DNA from: DASYKS01 sp031404815
GTDB lineage: Bacteria > Acidobacteriota > Thermoanaerobaculia > Multivoradales > UBA5704
Reading direction: 5' to 3'
DNA: 64,000 nt
NCBI GenBank assembly: GCA_031404815.1
Contig: JANNIH010000115.1
Coordinates: 19,427 to 83,426 of the forward strand
The first letter of the stretch is position 1. Each line of letters opens with the position of its first letter. A model generated the notes under the pieces. It made no database searches. It saw only the letters and a program-made list of their open reading frames with translations, and was not told the origin of the DNA. Below, one piece after another: positions 1 to 8,452 of this stretch. Made by a program: the position numbers and the translations under genes.

Positions 1-1
1 G

Positions 2-886
2 TCGGGCGCGACGGCCGGCGTCTTCATCGCCGAACCCAGCGGCGGCGCCTTCGTCCGCGCCGACCGCTACGTGTACCGCCTGAGCCCCGGCGACACGGTC
101 GAAATTCCGGTGTACGCGATGCAGTGGGGACAGCCGCTGGTCGGCGCTGAGATCGTGTTCCCGCTCGATCCCTCGCAGCTGCAGCCCGGGAGCGGCTTTC
201 CCTATGTCGCGCCGAGCCCGCCGGTGGCGGAGCCGACCGAGGCCCTGAGCTTCAACGCCGGCGCGATCACCGACCACAACGGCATCGCGCTGCTGACGCT
301 CACACTCAGCGACCCCGGCATTCCGCGGGCCTTCCCGCCGACCAATCCCCCCACGTCGATCGCCAATCGCAGCATCGACGGCCAGGTCTACGGCATCCGC
401 CCGGGCTTCGCCGATTCCGCGACGTTCGGCGGGCCGGTGAACCAGTGGAACTTCATCAGCCTGCTCCTGTGGAGCGGCTTTGCGACGGCGACTCCGCCGA
501 CCTGGGACGATTTGCAGCCGATCTTCCAGCAGTACGCCAACCTCTATCCGGTGATGAACCGTTTCCTCAATCTGGGCGACTACGACTCGGTGGTTGCCAA
601 CGCGCACCTGCTGCAACTGGCGTTCGCGCTCAATCCGGCCGACCCCAATGCGATGCCCGTGACACGCGATCTGTCTCCCGCCAAGCGCAACGCCATCCTG
701 ACCTGGCTGCAGAATCCGCTGCCCGGCCTGGCGGTGACGCCACCCGTCGTCGCACCCGCCGTCACGGCGGCGCCCCAGGCGGCCACAGCCGCCGCGGCAG
801 CCGACGCCATGGCCCCGAGCGCTGCCGCACCGCGCGGCGGCAAAGCCGCCGCCGCCGCCCGCCGACTCGTTCTGCAGTCCAAATAA
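2..886 (+). CDS. C-terminal part of an unrecognised protein, cut by the left window edge
   Basis: The reading frame is open to the first bases of the window, so the start lies upstream; a GTG at 71 is internal. About 294 residues are visible. I do not recognise the family. The first part looks like a beta-rich globular region with many Pro, Gly and aromatic residues, followed by a helical stretch ending in DLSPAKRNAILTWL. The last 50 residues are an Ala/Pro-rich low-complexity tail. The stop at 884-886 overlaps the AAGGAG ribosome site of the ferritin-like gene that begins 12 bases later, so the two are almost certainly co-transcribed and may act together. No catalytic motif is evident. Confidence 0.75.
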   Translation, partial: SGATAGVFIAEPSGGAFVRADRYVYRLSPGDTVEIPVYAMQWGQPLVGAEIVFPLDPSQLQPGSGFPYVAPSPPVAEPTEALSFNAGAITDHNGIALLTLTLSDPGIPRAFPPTNPPTSIANRSIDGQVYGIRPGFADSATFGGPVNQWNFISLLLWSGFATATPPTWDDLQPIFQQYANLYPVMNRFLNLGDYDSVVANAHLLQLAFALNPADPNAMPVTRDLSPAKRNAILTWLQNPLPGLAVTPPVVAPAVTAAPQAATAAAAADAMAPSAAAPRGGKAAAAARRLVLQSK

Positions 887-897
887 AGGAGCCGCCA

Positions 898-1938
898 TTG
901 ATCCGCCTAGAACGTTCGATGATCACGGACCTCACCGGCCCGGCGGTGACGCCGCAAGCCGTCTGCGCCGCGCTGCAGAGCGCGATCGAGCTGGAACACG
1001 CCACCATTCCGGTCTACCTGTATGCGCTCTACTCGCTCGATGCCGGCAAGAACGCCGAAATCGCCGCCATCATCGAGTCGGTGGTCGTCGAGGAGATGCT
1101 GCACATGACGCTGGCGGCCAACGTGCTCAATGCGCTGGGCGGAGCGCCGTCGATCGACCAGCCCGATTTCGTCCCGGACTATCCCGGACCGCTGCCCGGC
1201 GGCGTTGAGAGCGATCTCACCGTCAACCTCGCGCCGTTCTCGATGACGCAGCTGCAGACCTTCCTCCAGATCGAGCAGCCGGAAGACCCTCTCGACATCA
1301 AAGCGCTCGCCGCTGCGAGCGGCCCGATCACGATCGGCCAGTTCTACACGGCGATTTCCCAAGCGATCGCGATGCTCGGCGACGGCGCCTTCGTGAATCC
1401 GCCGCGCCATCAGGTCGGGCCGGATCTGATGCCGGAGTCGGTGGTGGTGGTAAATGTCGCCACCGCGCAGCAGGCGATCAATACAATCATCGAACAAGGC
1501 GAGGGCACCTTGACCTCGCCGGAGGAGGTGGTCGGCGGCGGCTACGCGCATTACTACCGCTTCATGCAGATCCAGAAGGGCGCGCTGCTGGTGCCGGCTC
1601 CCGGCGCCACCCCCCCGTGGGCATACCACGGATCACCGCTACCCTTCGATCCATCCGGCGTCTACGCCCTGCCGACCAACCCGGCCCTGGCGCCGTATCC
1701 CGCCGGTTCGGCGCAAGCCTTCGCCAACGACAACTTCAACTACACCTACACCAACCTGCTGTTCGCGCTCCACGCCCTGTTCAATGGCGATGTCTCAGAG
1801 GACCGATTCAACCGCGCCATCGGCCTGATGATGTCGCTTAAAGGGCAGGCCAAGGCGATGGCCGCCGGCATTCCCAACCCGGCGATCATCACCGGTCCGA
1901 GTTTCCAATACCAGCCGGTGAATCCGGCGACGACCTAG
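898..1938 (+). CDS. VioB/RebD-type ferritin-like domain protein
   Basis: This 346-residue protein carries the ferritin-like fold found in iminophenyl-pyruvate dimer synthases (VioB, RebD) and in many stand-alone proteins. Iron-ligand-like motifs are visible: ELEHATIPVYLYALYSL near the N-terminus, EEMLHMTLAANVLNALGG about 45 residues later, and YAHYYRF near residue 220. It lacks the long extra domains of VioB, so a violacein-type role cannot be claimed; it is more likely a stand-alone di-iron oxidase-like protein. The TTG at 898 is preferred because AAGGAG at 886-891 sits six bases upstream; ATG at 919 is the alternative. It probably forms an operon with the preceding partial gene and is followed by a hairpin. 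Confidence 0.8.
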   Translation: MIRLERSMITDLTGPAVTPQAVCAALQSAIELEHATIPVYLYALYSLDAGKNAEIAAIIESVVVEEMLHMTLAANVLNALGGAPSIDQPDFVPDYPGPLPGGVESDLTVNLAPFSMTQLQTFLQIEQPEDPLDIKALAAASGPITIGQFYTAISQAIAMLGDGAFVNPPRHQVGPDLMPESVVVVNVATAQQAINTIIEQGEGTLTSPEEVVGGGYAHYYRFMQIQKGALLVPAPGATPPWAYHGSPLPFDPSGVYALPTNPALAPYPAGSAQAFANDNFNYTYTNLLFALHALFNGDVSEDRFNRAIGLMMSLKGQAKAMAAGIPNPAIITGPSFQYQPVNPATT

Positions 1939-1943
1939 GGTAG

Positions 1944-1964
1944 GGGCGGAGCTTGGCTCCGCCC
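1944..1964 (+). terminator. Hairpin after the ferritin-like gene
   Basis: GGGCGGAGC at 1944-1952 and GCTCCGCCC at 1956-1964 form a perfect 9-bp stem with a TTG loop, six bases after the stop codon. There is no T-run, so termination strength is uncertain. Confidence 0.5.
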
Positions 1965-2077
1965 AAGATCCCTCTGCCTCCGTGCTAGACTTGACGTTCA
2001 GATGCGTCCAGTCTTTTGGAATTGAGTTTCGGGCGATACTGTCCGATCGGCAAGGATTAGCCGGCGAGGAGTTCGAG

Positions 2078-2491
2078 ATGGAACAGCCATCGACCAGTCC
2101 AGGTGCGGTCGTTCCCGCTCCCCAAGCGAATCCGCATGTTCTCCGTCGTCAAGTTGTCGGCTTGGTATTCTGGGTTGGGCTACTCGCACTACCCCTCGGG
2201 AGCCTGATCCAAGCGGCGCTTTTGATTGCACTCGGAGGTGTAACCTTCGCGGACGCTTGGTGCTCTGGGATCTATAAGCATACCGACAGAAATTCATTCC
2301 TAAACATGTCCCCGATGGCGTGGGGAATCTCGATGGCATTTCTGTTTATCGTCGCCTATCCCGTGTATTTGTTGAACCGAAAAAAGCTTCGAACAATTCA
2401 AGGTACTGACGTGTTCTATTGGGCAACCGTCGTACTCGGGGCAGGCTTGAGCGCCCTCTTTTTCCTCAGCATTTTCGGTAAGTTACGCTGA
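2078..2491 (+). CDS. Small membrane protein of unknown function
   Basis: The protein has 137 residues with three predicted membrane segments, at about residues 27-52, 77-100 and 113-134, and a Pro-rich cytoplasmic N-terminus. The ATG at 2078 is chosen over an upstream in-frame GTG at 1982 because GAGGAG lies six bases before it and the upstream extension has no character. No family is recognised. The stretch is noticeably less GC-rich than its neighbours, which fits an accessory gene. It has no obvious operon partner. Confidence 0.65.
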   Translation: MEQPSTSPGAVVPAPQANPHVLRRQVVGLVFWVGLLALPLGSLIQAALLIALGGVTFADAWCSGIYKHTDRNSFLNMSPMAWGISMAFLFIVAYPVYLLNRKKLRTIQGTDVFYWATVVLGAGLSALFFLSIFGKLR

Positions 2492-2654
2492 ATCGAACGT
2501 CTCTCTGCGATCGCTGGGAGGGGATTCTCGCGGTTCGATCGCCTTCCTTCGCGATTGGCAGCCCGGCTCGCTGCAGGTGAACCAGTGGCCGTGGAATATC
2601 GAGAGGTAGAGGGGACGTGGAGAGTCAGCCGGAGGAGGGTGCCGCGCAACCCCT

Positions 2655-2693
2655 TTCCGGGCCCGATCGTAGGCCGACACGTCGGGCCCGGAA
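2655..2693 (-). terminator. Perfect 12-bp stem downstream of the small minus-strand gene
   Basis: TTCCGGGCCCGA at 2655-2666 pairs perfectly with TCGGGCCCGGAA at 2682-2693 around a 15-base loop. It lies just past the stop of the minus-strand gene ending at 2701, the expected place for its terminator. A poly-U run is lacking. Confidence 0.5.
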
Positions 2694-2700
2694 CCAACCT

Positions 2701-3024
2701 TCAAACGGTGATCGGTACGGCCACGGTCCAGTTCGCCCCGACCGCCGAATTCGACGGTGCTGTGTGATCCGTGTTGACGCCTCCGGTCGTGAGAGTGACC
2801 TTGAACGCTTGCGGGCCTCCCCAGTTGATTCCGACCATGATCAGGGTGTAGGCCCCGGCGGGTAGGATCGACTGGGGGACGACGGTGTAGCTCACAGGAT
2901 TGTTGTATCCGGACTTGATGTGGCAGATCTCCGAGGAGCCCGCGGCAGTCGACGCGAGAAGGTAAAGCTCATTGTCGGTGGCGGTGACTTGAATCTTGGT
3001 GGTCTTTGGCATCGCTGTTGGCAT
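2701..3024 (-). CDS. Small beta-rich protein of unknown function
   Basis: This 107-residue protein starts MPTAMPKTTKIQV. The start was chosen at 3024 because AAAGGGATC lies about six bases upstream; a start at 3045 would add seven residues. The sequence is rich in Thr, Val, Gly and Asn with alternating hydrophobic residues (TLIMVGINWGGPQAFKVTL), suggesting a single beta-sandwich. It has no signal peptide, no Cys pair beyond one Cys, and no recognised family. It stands alone, with a 12-bp stem terminator behind it. Confidence 0.5.
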   Translation of the reverse strand: MPTAMPKTTKIQVTATDNELYLLASTAAGSSEICHIKSGYNNPVSYTVVPQSILPAGAYTLIMVGINWGGPQAFKVTLTTGGVNTDHTAPSNSAVGANWTVAVPITV

Positions 3025-3189
3025 GGCTGATCCCTTTGTGCGCATCCGTCGGCGAAGGTCGATTCCCTGGCCGGTGTCCAGGGTCTTCGCGAAGCGGCGC
3101 GAAGATCTGACAGGGCGACCTTCGCCGACCGCAGGGCGAGCCGGCGTAGCGTTCGGGCGCTCGAGCGCTAGACGGAAAGGAACTTCCCG

Positions 3190-5820
3190 CTAACTCAACC
3201 CCGCCAGGTACAGAGCGTTCCACAGCAGCTTGAACGTCCGGTGCGGCTGGGCGCGATGCTGGGCGCGGAAGCCGATCAGGACGACGCGCCCTTTGCCCAC
3301 GCGGACTTCGACCATGGCGGCGCGTTTCTTCAGCCGCTCGGCGCCTTTCAAGTAACCGCTGATCAGGATGTCTTCCGGATCTTCCGGGTACGAGGCCACC
3401 ACGGCGCGGGTGAAGCGGGCGTCGGGGGGAGTCGTTGCGAAAGCGGGCGAGTCGGCAAAATAGGCGGCCTCTTCGGTGCGCAGGCCGTGGCTCAACGGGT
3501 TTTCCGGGTCGAGGCGGATGCGCAGCATCGAGCCGGGGGCATGGAAGTCTTTCTGCGCGACCTTGTCGAGGACGTTCTTGACCGGCAGGTCGAGCAGGCG
3601 GATGGCGTATTCGCACGATTCATCGAGCGCCACGAGGGTTCCGCCCTCCTCGACCCATTTTTTGATCTTCTCGCCCCCCTCCTTTTCGATCCCCCCGGCG
3701 TAAGGGGGTGGCAGCGGAGTGAAGTAGCGACGGGCCTCCTCGGAGGCGGGCTCTCCCTTCTCGATAATTCCGGCATCGACCGCCGGCAGCAGGATCGTGT
3801 CTACCTTGCCGCTGAAGGTTCCCTGCTTGATCGCGGCGTTGTCGAGGTTCTCGAACGGAAAGCCGTATTTCTCCAAGAGGAAGCGGGTCCACCCTTCATC
3901 CATGCTCGCCACCCACGGTTTAAAGAGGCCGATCCGGGCGGTGCGCATCTTCCAAGACGGCCCCGAAGGCGCCTCGGCGAGGGGGAGAATCGCGACGCGG
4001 GCCTCGCGGGAGAGGCGGGAGAGCTCCTCCGGTGTCGCGGAGTTCGCCGGGAGGTAAAAGTCGCCCGGCCCGCTCGCGGCGCCGAGGCCGGGTATCGGAC
4101 TTTTAAGCCAGCGGACTTCGTGCTTGCCTGCGAGCAGCCGGTTCACCGCCGCGGGCGCCGGGTCGGCGCGGTGCGAGATCCACCAGCCGCCGGGGCTCAG
4201 GGCCACGTCGCCGCCGGGCCAGAGGGAATCGCCAACCGCGGCGACGCCTGCGATCACCGGCGCGCCGCCGTCCATCGCGCGGAATGCTCCGTCGATTTCC
4301 ACGACGTCGAGTCCTAAGGAGAGGGGCAGCGACCAGGAGGTCACGTCGTACGGCGCGAGGATCTCGCTCCCTTGGGCGGCAGTGACTTTTGGGTAGCGCT
4401 GCGGCCGGAGCATGGTGAGCAGGAACTGGCGGTACGGCTGCGCCGCGGGAATCACGTAGCTGCCCGCGGGGAAGATCTGCCGGCCGGCGACCACCGGCGC
4501 GCCGGCCCGCTCGAGGCGGACCCCGTGTTGGATCAGCAGATCGGCGAGGAACGGCGCCATCGACGGATCGTGCTGGTCGGACGAGATCACCCAGGCGCTC
4601 GGGCTCTCGGTGCGTCCCCGCTCGGTCGCCTCGCGGGCCATCTGCCAGAAGTTGGTGAGTAGCCCCTCGCGATGAACCGCGGCTGATTCGAGGAAGCTCT
4701 TGGTGGCGATCAGCTCGTAGTCGATGATGTCGCGCAGGCGCCACCAACCACCCGGCCAGGGGGACGGGAAGTTGGAGGTGCGCTGGTAATCCACCAGGCC
4801 TTTGACGCCGCCGCGCAGCTCGCCCGACTCGATCCGGATCGGGGTCGCAATGTTGGCGCTCGCCACCTCGGTCAACAGGCCGGTGACGTTTTTCCACCAG
4901 GCGGTGTTGCGGGTGCCGCCGGGCCAGTAGCTGTCGAAGATCATGTTGCTGCCGACGCCGAGCTTGCCCCCTTCTTCCGGGCGCAGGCTCATGTTGGTTC
5001 CCAGCAAATCCGCCTGGCGGAAGATCAGCGAATGGACCTCCGGCGCGAGCGGGTCGGCCTGCGGCGGCACGAACATGCGCGGGCCGGTCGTCCCCATCTG
5101 GTGCTCGTCCACGAAGACCTGCGGAAACCACCGGTGGTAGAGCACACCGTTGACCGCCTGGGTCTCCTTTTGGGTCAGCATGTAGTAGTCGCGGTTGTCG
5201 TCGTGCCCGACATAGATGTGGTAAAGCCAGGGCATGGCCCCTCCTTCGAACTTCGTTCCCAGGTACTTGTTGTACCAATCGACCACCATCACCTGGCCGT
5301 CCGGATTGATCGACGGCATGACCAGCAAGATCGTGTCGGAGAGCCAAGAGAGCATCCGCGGGTCTTTTGTGGTCGCCACGTCGTGCACGAACTCCATCGC
5401 CATCTGGGTCGAGCCGACCTCGGTCGAATGAATCGTGCAGGTGACCAACGCGATCGTCTTGCCCTCCGCGATCAGCGCCTTGGCCTCCGCCTCCGAGAGA
5501 CCGTCCGGGAACGCCAACCGCCGGGCGATCTCGCGATAGCGGTCGAGTTTCTTCTGGTTCTCTTCCGACGTGAGGACGACGACGGGGATGTCGTTGCCGA
5601 GCGTTGAAGTGCCGGCCGATTCGATCGACACCCGGTCCGAGGCGGCATCCACCGCGCGCAGGTACTCGATCACCTTGGGCCAGGGCGCGAGCTTCTTATC
5701 CTCCCCGACCCGATGGCCCAAGAAGGCCTCGGGCGAAGGGATCTCCGCGGCGGACAGCGCGCCGGCACCGGCAAGGCAAGCGAAGGCTACGAGGGCGACG
5801 ACGGCGAAGGCGCGGCGCAT
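3190..5820 (-). CDS. Secreted M14-family zinc carboxypeptidase
   Basis: This 876-residue protein has a signal peptide (about residues 1-25, ending LSAAE), so it acts outside the cytoplasm. The M14 zinc site is visible as HSTE (His131, Glu134), with DDNRDYY and VDEHQMG further on and a candidate catalytic Glu in LLTEVAS. The catalytic domain covers roughly residues 40-400; the remainder resembles the glutamine-amidotransferase-like C-terminal domain of large M14 peptidases. It would cleave C-terminal residues from peptides, and substrate preference cannot be read from sequence. GAGGAG lies eight bases before the ATG. It is transcribed alone. Confidence 0.85.
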   Translation of the reverse strand: MRRAFAVVALVAFACLAGAGALSAAEIPSPEAFLGHRVGEDKKLAPWPKVIEYLRAVDAASDRVSIESAGTSTLGNDIPVVVLTSEENQKKLDRYREIARRLAFPDGLSEAEAKALIAEGKTIALVTCTIHSTEVGSTQMAMEFVHDVATTKDPRMLSWLSDTILLVMPSINPDGQVMVVDWYNKYLGTKFEGGAMPWLYHIYVGHDDNRDYYMLTQKETQAVNGVLYHRWFPQVFVDEHQMGTTGPRMFVPPQADPLAPEVHSLIFRQADLLGTNMSLRPEEGGKLGVGSNMIFDSYWPGGTRNTAWWKNVTGLLTEVASANIATPIRIESGELRGGVKGLVDYQRTSNFPSPWPGGWWRLRDIIDYELIATKSFLESAAVHREGLLTNFWQMAREATERGRTESPSAWVISSDQHDPSMAPFLADLLIQHGVRLERAGAPVVAGRQIFPAGSYVIPAAQPYRQFLLTMLRPQRYPKVTAAQGSEILAPYDVTSWSLPLSLGLDVVEIDGAFRAMDGGAPVIAGVAAVGDSLWPGGDVALSPGGWWISHRADPAPAAVNRLLAGKHEVRWLKSPIPGLGAASGPGDFYLPANSATPEELSRLSREARVAILPLAEAPSGPSWKMRTARIGLFKPWVASMDEGWTRFLLEKYGFPFENLDNAAIKQGTFSGKVDTILLPAVDAGIIEKGEPASEEARRYFTPLPPPYAGGIEKEGGEKIKKWVEEGGTLVALDESCEYAIRLLDLPVKNVLDKVAQKDFHAPGSMLRIRLDPENPLSHGLRTEEAAYFADSPAFATTPPDARFTRAVVASYPEDPEDILISGYLKGAERLKKRAAMVEVRVGKGRVVLIGFRAQHRAQPHRTFKLLWNALYLAGLS

Positions 5821-5883
5821 GGAGGGCTCCTCTTAAAGAGGGCGTGAGTGTAACCCGGCCGGGAACTTCGGGGGAATTTCCGA

Positions 5884-6030
5884 TCAGCGCGCCCAGCGCT
5901 CCTCGGCTTGCCGGATCGCCTCGAAGGTCTCTTCCGGAAGGCCCAGCCGAACGCGGCCGTCGAGCAGCATCGCATGCCTCTGAATCCGGTGGCCGGCGGG
6001 GTCGGCCAGGGGAACTCGCTCCCACTCGCT
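5884..6030 (-). pseudogene. Possible 3' fragment of an unidentified gene
   Basis: One minus-strand frame reads a protein-like C-terminus of 48 residues ending RLGLPEETFEAIRQAEERWAR, bounded upstream by a TGA at 6031-6033. No proper start exists; the only ATG in this frame leaves 28 residues. Amino-acid composition is sensible, unlike the other frames here. It may be the tail of a decayed small gene next to the AbrB-VapC module, but the family is not recognised. Confidence 0.25.
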
Positions 6031-6063
6031 TCACATGATACGCCTGCATGATAGGCTAGATTG

Positions 6064-6321
6064 ATGGCAACTCTACCGAGCGTTTCCGTGGTCACCGAGC
6101 GAGGCCAGGTCTCGATTCCGGCTCAACTCCGGAAAGATCTCGGCCTCGAAAAAGGCCGGCGGCTGTTCTGGGAGCAGTCAGGCGAGCACGAGATTCGCGT
6201 GGTTGTCCTCCCCGATGCGGAGCCGAAGGGCGCGATGGCCATGCTCGGCTTCGCCCGGGGTTTCAGAGCCACCCGTACGACGGAGGATTGGATGAAGGAA
6301 CTCCGAGAAGGGGAGGACTGA
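6064..6321 (+). CDS. AbrB/MazE-type antitoxin of a VapBC module
   Basis: This 85-residue protein begins with a SpoVT/AbrB swapped-hairpin DNA-binding domain (VSVVTERGQVSIPAQLRKDLGL, about residues 7-30, usual spacing of the family). Its C-terminal part should wrap the toxin. Its TGA at 6319-6321 overlaps the ATG of the PIN toxin by one base, the usual coupled antitoxin-toxin arrangement. The antitoxin-toxin complex would repress its own promoter. TTG at 6061 is an alternative start adding one residue. Confidence 0.85.
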   Translation: MATLPSVSVVTERGQVSIPAQLRKDLGLEKGRRLFWEQSGEHEIRVVVLPDAEPKGAMAMLGFARGFRATRTTEDWMKELREGED

Positions 6322-6752
6322 TGGCCTGGGTGGTCGACACCTGCCTCCTCATTGATGTCTTGGAGCACGATCCTCAGTTCGGGGTTTCTTCCGCGGAGGC
6401 CCTGGACGCATATGGGGCAGAGGGCTTGGTGGTCTGCCCCATTTCCTATGCGGAACTGGCTCCGGCGTTTCAAGGGCAGCGGGCTTTGCAAGATGAATTC
6501 CTGGCCGGTGTCGGCATCGATTCTCGGCAGGACTGGGGCTGGGAAGATACGGTCCGAGCGCATCAAGCCTGGGGTGACCACGTACGACGAAGGCGGGCCG
6601 GGCAGCTTCCAAAGCGGCCTCTGGCGGACATCCTGATCGGCGCTTTCGCGACCCGCTTTCAAGGTCTTCTGACGCGCAACCCATCCGACTTTGCGCCGGT
6701 ATTTCCGAATCTCAGCCTTCCAGTGATGTCTCCGCTGAGATCGACCGGCTGA
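6321..6752 (+). CDS. PIN-domain toxin (VapC type)
   Basis: The protein has 143 residues, the typical length for a VapC RNase. The acidic PIN residues are present: Asp in VVDTCLLID near the start, Glu in YAEL, Asp in ADILIGAF and Asp in NPSDF. It would be an Mg-dependent endoribonuclease held inactive by the AbrB-type antitoxin encoded immediately upstream (TGATG overlap). All core residues are intact, so it is likely functional. Straight after its stop the same frame continues as a Phd antitoxin remnant. Confidence 0.85.
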   Translation: MAWVVDTCLLIDVLEHDPQFGVSSAEALDAYGAEGLVVCPISYAELAPAFQGQRALQDEFLAGVGIDSRQDWGWEDTVRAHQAWGDHVRRRRAGQLPKRPLADILIGAFATRFQGLLTRNPSDFAPVFPNLSLPVMSPLRSTG

Positions 6753-6905
6753 AGGAAGTTCAGATTGATCTGCCGCAACGGCAAACCGGTCGCAGAGCTT
6801 CGCCCGTTGCCTCCGGCTGTGGATCCTCTGCAAATCCACCCTCGGCTCTCTCAGATCCGATTCCGTGAAGACCCGATGGCGCCCCTGGATCCGTTCGCGG
6901 TCTGA
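6753..6905 (+). pseudogene. C-terminal remnant of a Phd-family antitoxin
   Basis: Directly after the VapC stop, in the same frame, about 50 codons read RKFRLICRNGKPVAELRPLP and end in EDPMAPLDPFAV before TGA 6903-6905. RNGKPVAEL and EDPxAPLDP are hallmarks of Phd/YefM antitoxin C-termini. The N-terminal half and any partner toxin are missing, so this is a deletion remnant of a second toxin-antitoxin module. Confidence 0.6.
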
Positions 6906-7049
6906 GGCTCCCCGAGCCCGGTACGCAGCGCGCTTCAGTGAATCTGCCTAGCCGCCCCCGCGGCGGGTGCCTTCGCGCCGAGGATCTACCTCGCTCGTCG
7001 TTCGGCCGGCGGAGTGGGCTTCGTGGTGGACCGTACTGCGACCTTTGTC

Positions 7050-7636
7050 GCATCGCTCGCCACCGGAGCGGACATCACTACGATCAATGTTTGGGACGTT
7101 GCGGTCGGCTTCTGCATCGCTACGATCCGGATCTACATCACCCCGATCGAGTTCCGCATCACTCCGATCGAGCTCCGCATCACGGCGAGCTGGATGCGCA
7201 TCACAGCGTGCTTGTTCTCCAGCGCAGGGATCGAGATCGCCATCACGGAAAGCTGGATATGGAACACTCCGATCCAATTCGCCATCACTGCGAGCGGGTT
7301 CTGACTCACAGCGAGCCAGCGATACATCACAGCGAGCGCGTTCTGCGCTACACGTTGACTCATGGGAAGTGTCTCGAGCCAGATCTGAGTGATGCGTCAA
7401 AGGATCGGAATGATGCGGAAGCAGCTCGGAATGATGCGGAACCGGATGGGAATGATGCCCGAGTGCTTCGCTGTGATGCCTGAACGGCTGGGAATGTTCG
7501 CGGTGCGGCTCTTGGTGATGCATAGGAAGCTGCGAGTGGTGCGGAAGAGGCTCGTCGTGTTGCTGAAGCTTTCGGGAATGGCCGCCAACGAGCTGGCTGT
7601 GACTCAAGAGTTGCTGGCTGTGGTGCATTCCGGGAG
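7050..7636. repeat. 21-bp tandem repeat array with a central inversion
   Basis: From 7050 to 7364 the plus strand carries about 15 diverged 21-base units of the form (Y)RCATCAC..CGAGC..GTTC. From 7385 to 7636 it carries 12 units of the reverse complement, GGAATGATGCGGAA plus seven variable bases. Both halves keep exact 21-base phase without indels. A spacer of about 20 bases (7365-7384) separates them. Each unit encodes seven residues in any frame. Divergent open frames leave the centre: minus from ATG 7363 (repeats like IQLAVMR) and plus from ATG 7392 (repeats like MMRKQLG). Whether either is translated is unknown. Confidence 0.85.
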
Positions 7637-7805
7637 AGTGGCGCTCCATTTCGGCATGCCGGTCGTAGAGGACGGTTCCCGCGTCGCTCGTGAGCCGATC
7701 CGAGGGATGGCCGGCCGTTGCGTGGCGTCAGGCGCCGGGAGGGGAGGCGAAGGGAGCGAGCTTGCGGAAGCGCGAAGGCTGCTTGCCGACGCCGCGATCT
7801 TCTAA
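7392..7805 (+). CDS. Candidate heptad-repeat protein from the right half of the 21-bp array
   Basis: This 137-codon frame starts at ATG 7392 (a GTG at 7389 also fits) and reads heptads such as RIGMMRK, QLGMMRN, RMGMMPE and RLVVLLK for about 80 residues, then an ordinary GC-rich tail. The repeats have hydrophobic residues in regular positions. No ribosome site is evident and the tail overlaps the minus-strand gene 7728-8228, so it may be a non-coding repeat only. Confidence 0.2.
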   Translation: MRQRIGMMRKQLGMMRNRMGMMPECFAVMPERLGMFAVRLLVMHRKLRVVRKRLVVLLKLSGMAANELAVTQELLAVVHSGRVALHFGMPVVEDGSRVAREPIRGMAGRCVASGAGRGGEGSELAEARRLLADAAIF

Positions 7806-8228
7806 GGCGAGGACGCCTTCGCCGGTCAGCTGTTGGAGAATCCGGTAGAGGGAGCCGCGATCCGGCTCGTAGCCGAGCGCTGCGCAGACGTCGTTGCGGT
7901 CGAAGACCTCGGGAACGTCGGCGAGTGCTTTCTCGACGCCCTCCAAGAGTTGCCCGGCGGGCCGACGTGGCGGTCGGGTCGCGGTTGGCTTGGCCTCGGG
8001 AGGTGCGGGATTAGGGGCGGCCGGCATGGCTTGCGCTGCCGGGTCCGGAAGGGAGATGGGCGGCTCCGCCGCCATCGACGGGAAGGCGAAATCCCCCTCG
8101 GCGGTGGTCATCCAGACCAGATCGAGGGCTCGGAGCTGCTGGCGGCAGGCCGCTTCCAGCAGCTCGACCCCGGCGCGATGCTGTGCCTCAATGCGCCGCT
8201 TGCGTTCTTCGTATTCGTCGCGTGTCAT
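7728..8228 (-). CDS. Coiled-coil plus winged-helix-like protein of unknown function
   Basis: This 166-residue protein begins MTRDEYEERKRRIEAQH, a charged helix likely to form a coiled coil (residues 1-40), then a Pro/Ala-rich linker (about 45-95). The C-terminal 65 residues look like a winged helix (VFDRNDVCAALGYEPDRG, then SLYRILQQLTGEGVLALEDR). It may therefore bind DNA. It stands alone between a repeat array and RAYT remnants, a setting that suggests an accessory or repeat-associated gene. I cannot name the family. No strong ribosome site is visible. Confidence 0.55.
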   Translation of the reverse strand: MTRDEYEERKRRIEAQHRAGVELLEAACRQQLRALDLVWMTTAEGDFAFPSMAAEPPISLPDPAAQAMPAAPNPAPPEAKPTATRPPRRPAGQLLEGVEKALADVPEVFDRNDVCAALGYEPDRGSLYRILQQLTGEGVLALEDRGVGKQPSRFRKLAPFASPPGA

Positions 8229-8347
8229 GTTCGTGCGCGAAGTACATCACGAAGAGCGAGTCGGCGCAAGACCGGCCGACCGTCTTCCGATCAGGATTTC
8301 GACTTCCGAAGCGCGCGAAGCCTGCTGCGTCACCGACTCTTCCCACC

Positions 8348-8452
8348 GGCGAGGCGATCGCGGGGACCTGGTTCGATCGCACGCGAGAAAGGGAGGCGCG
8401 CTTGCGCAACTTCACCGTCGCTTGTGGTTCGCCTTCGAGCTTTAACTACTAG
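8348..8452 (+). pseudogene. Fragment of a REP-associated tyrosine transposase
   Basis: About 34 codons read GEAIAGTWFDRTREREARLR and then lose similarity before a stop at 8450-8452. The segment matches the GEPIEGTWFDRTREWEARLR part of the longer remnant near 11.35 kb, so it is a second decayed copy of the same family. Both ends are missing. Confidence 0.6.

Noticed and set aside
898..1938. Violacein or rebeccamycin-type biosynthesis cluster
   Set aside because: Only the ferritin-like domain is present; no tryptophan oxidase, VioE/RebC-type or prenyl genes accompany it.
3241..4317. Plus-strand frame of 358 codons
   Set aside because: It is fully antisense to the M14 peptidase, which has a signal peptide and zinc motif; no ribosome site or domain supports the plus strand.
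7050..7636. CRISPR-like regular repeats
   Set aside because: Units are contiguous 21-mers with no spacers, they diverge along their whole length, the orientation flips, and no cas gene is present.
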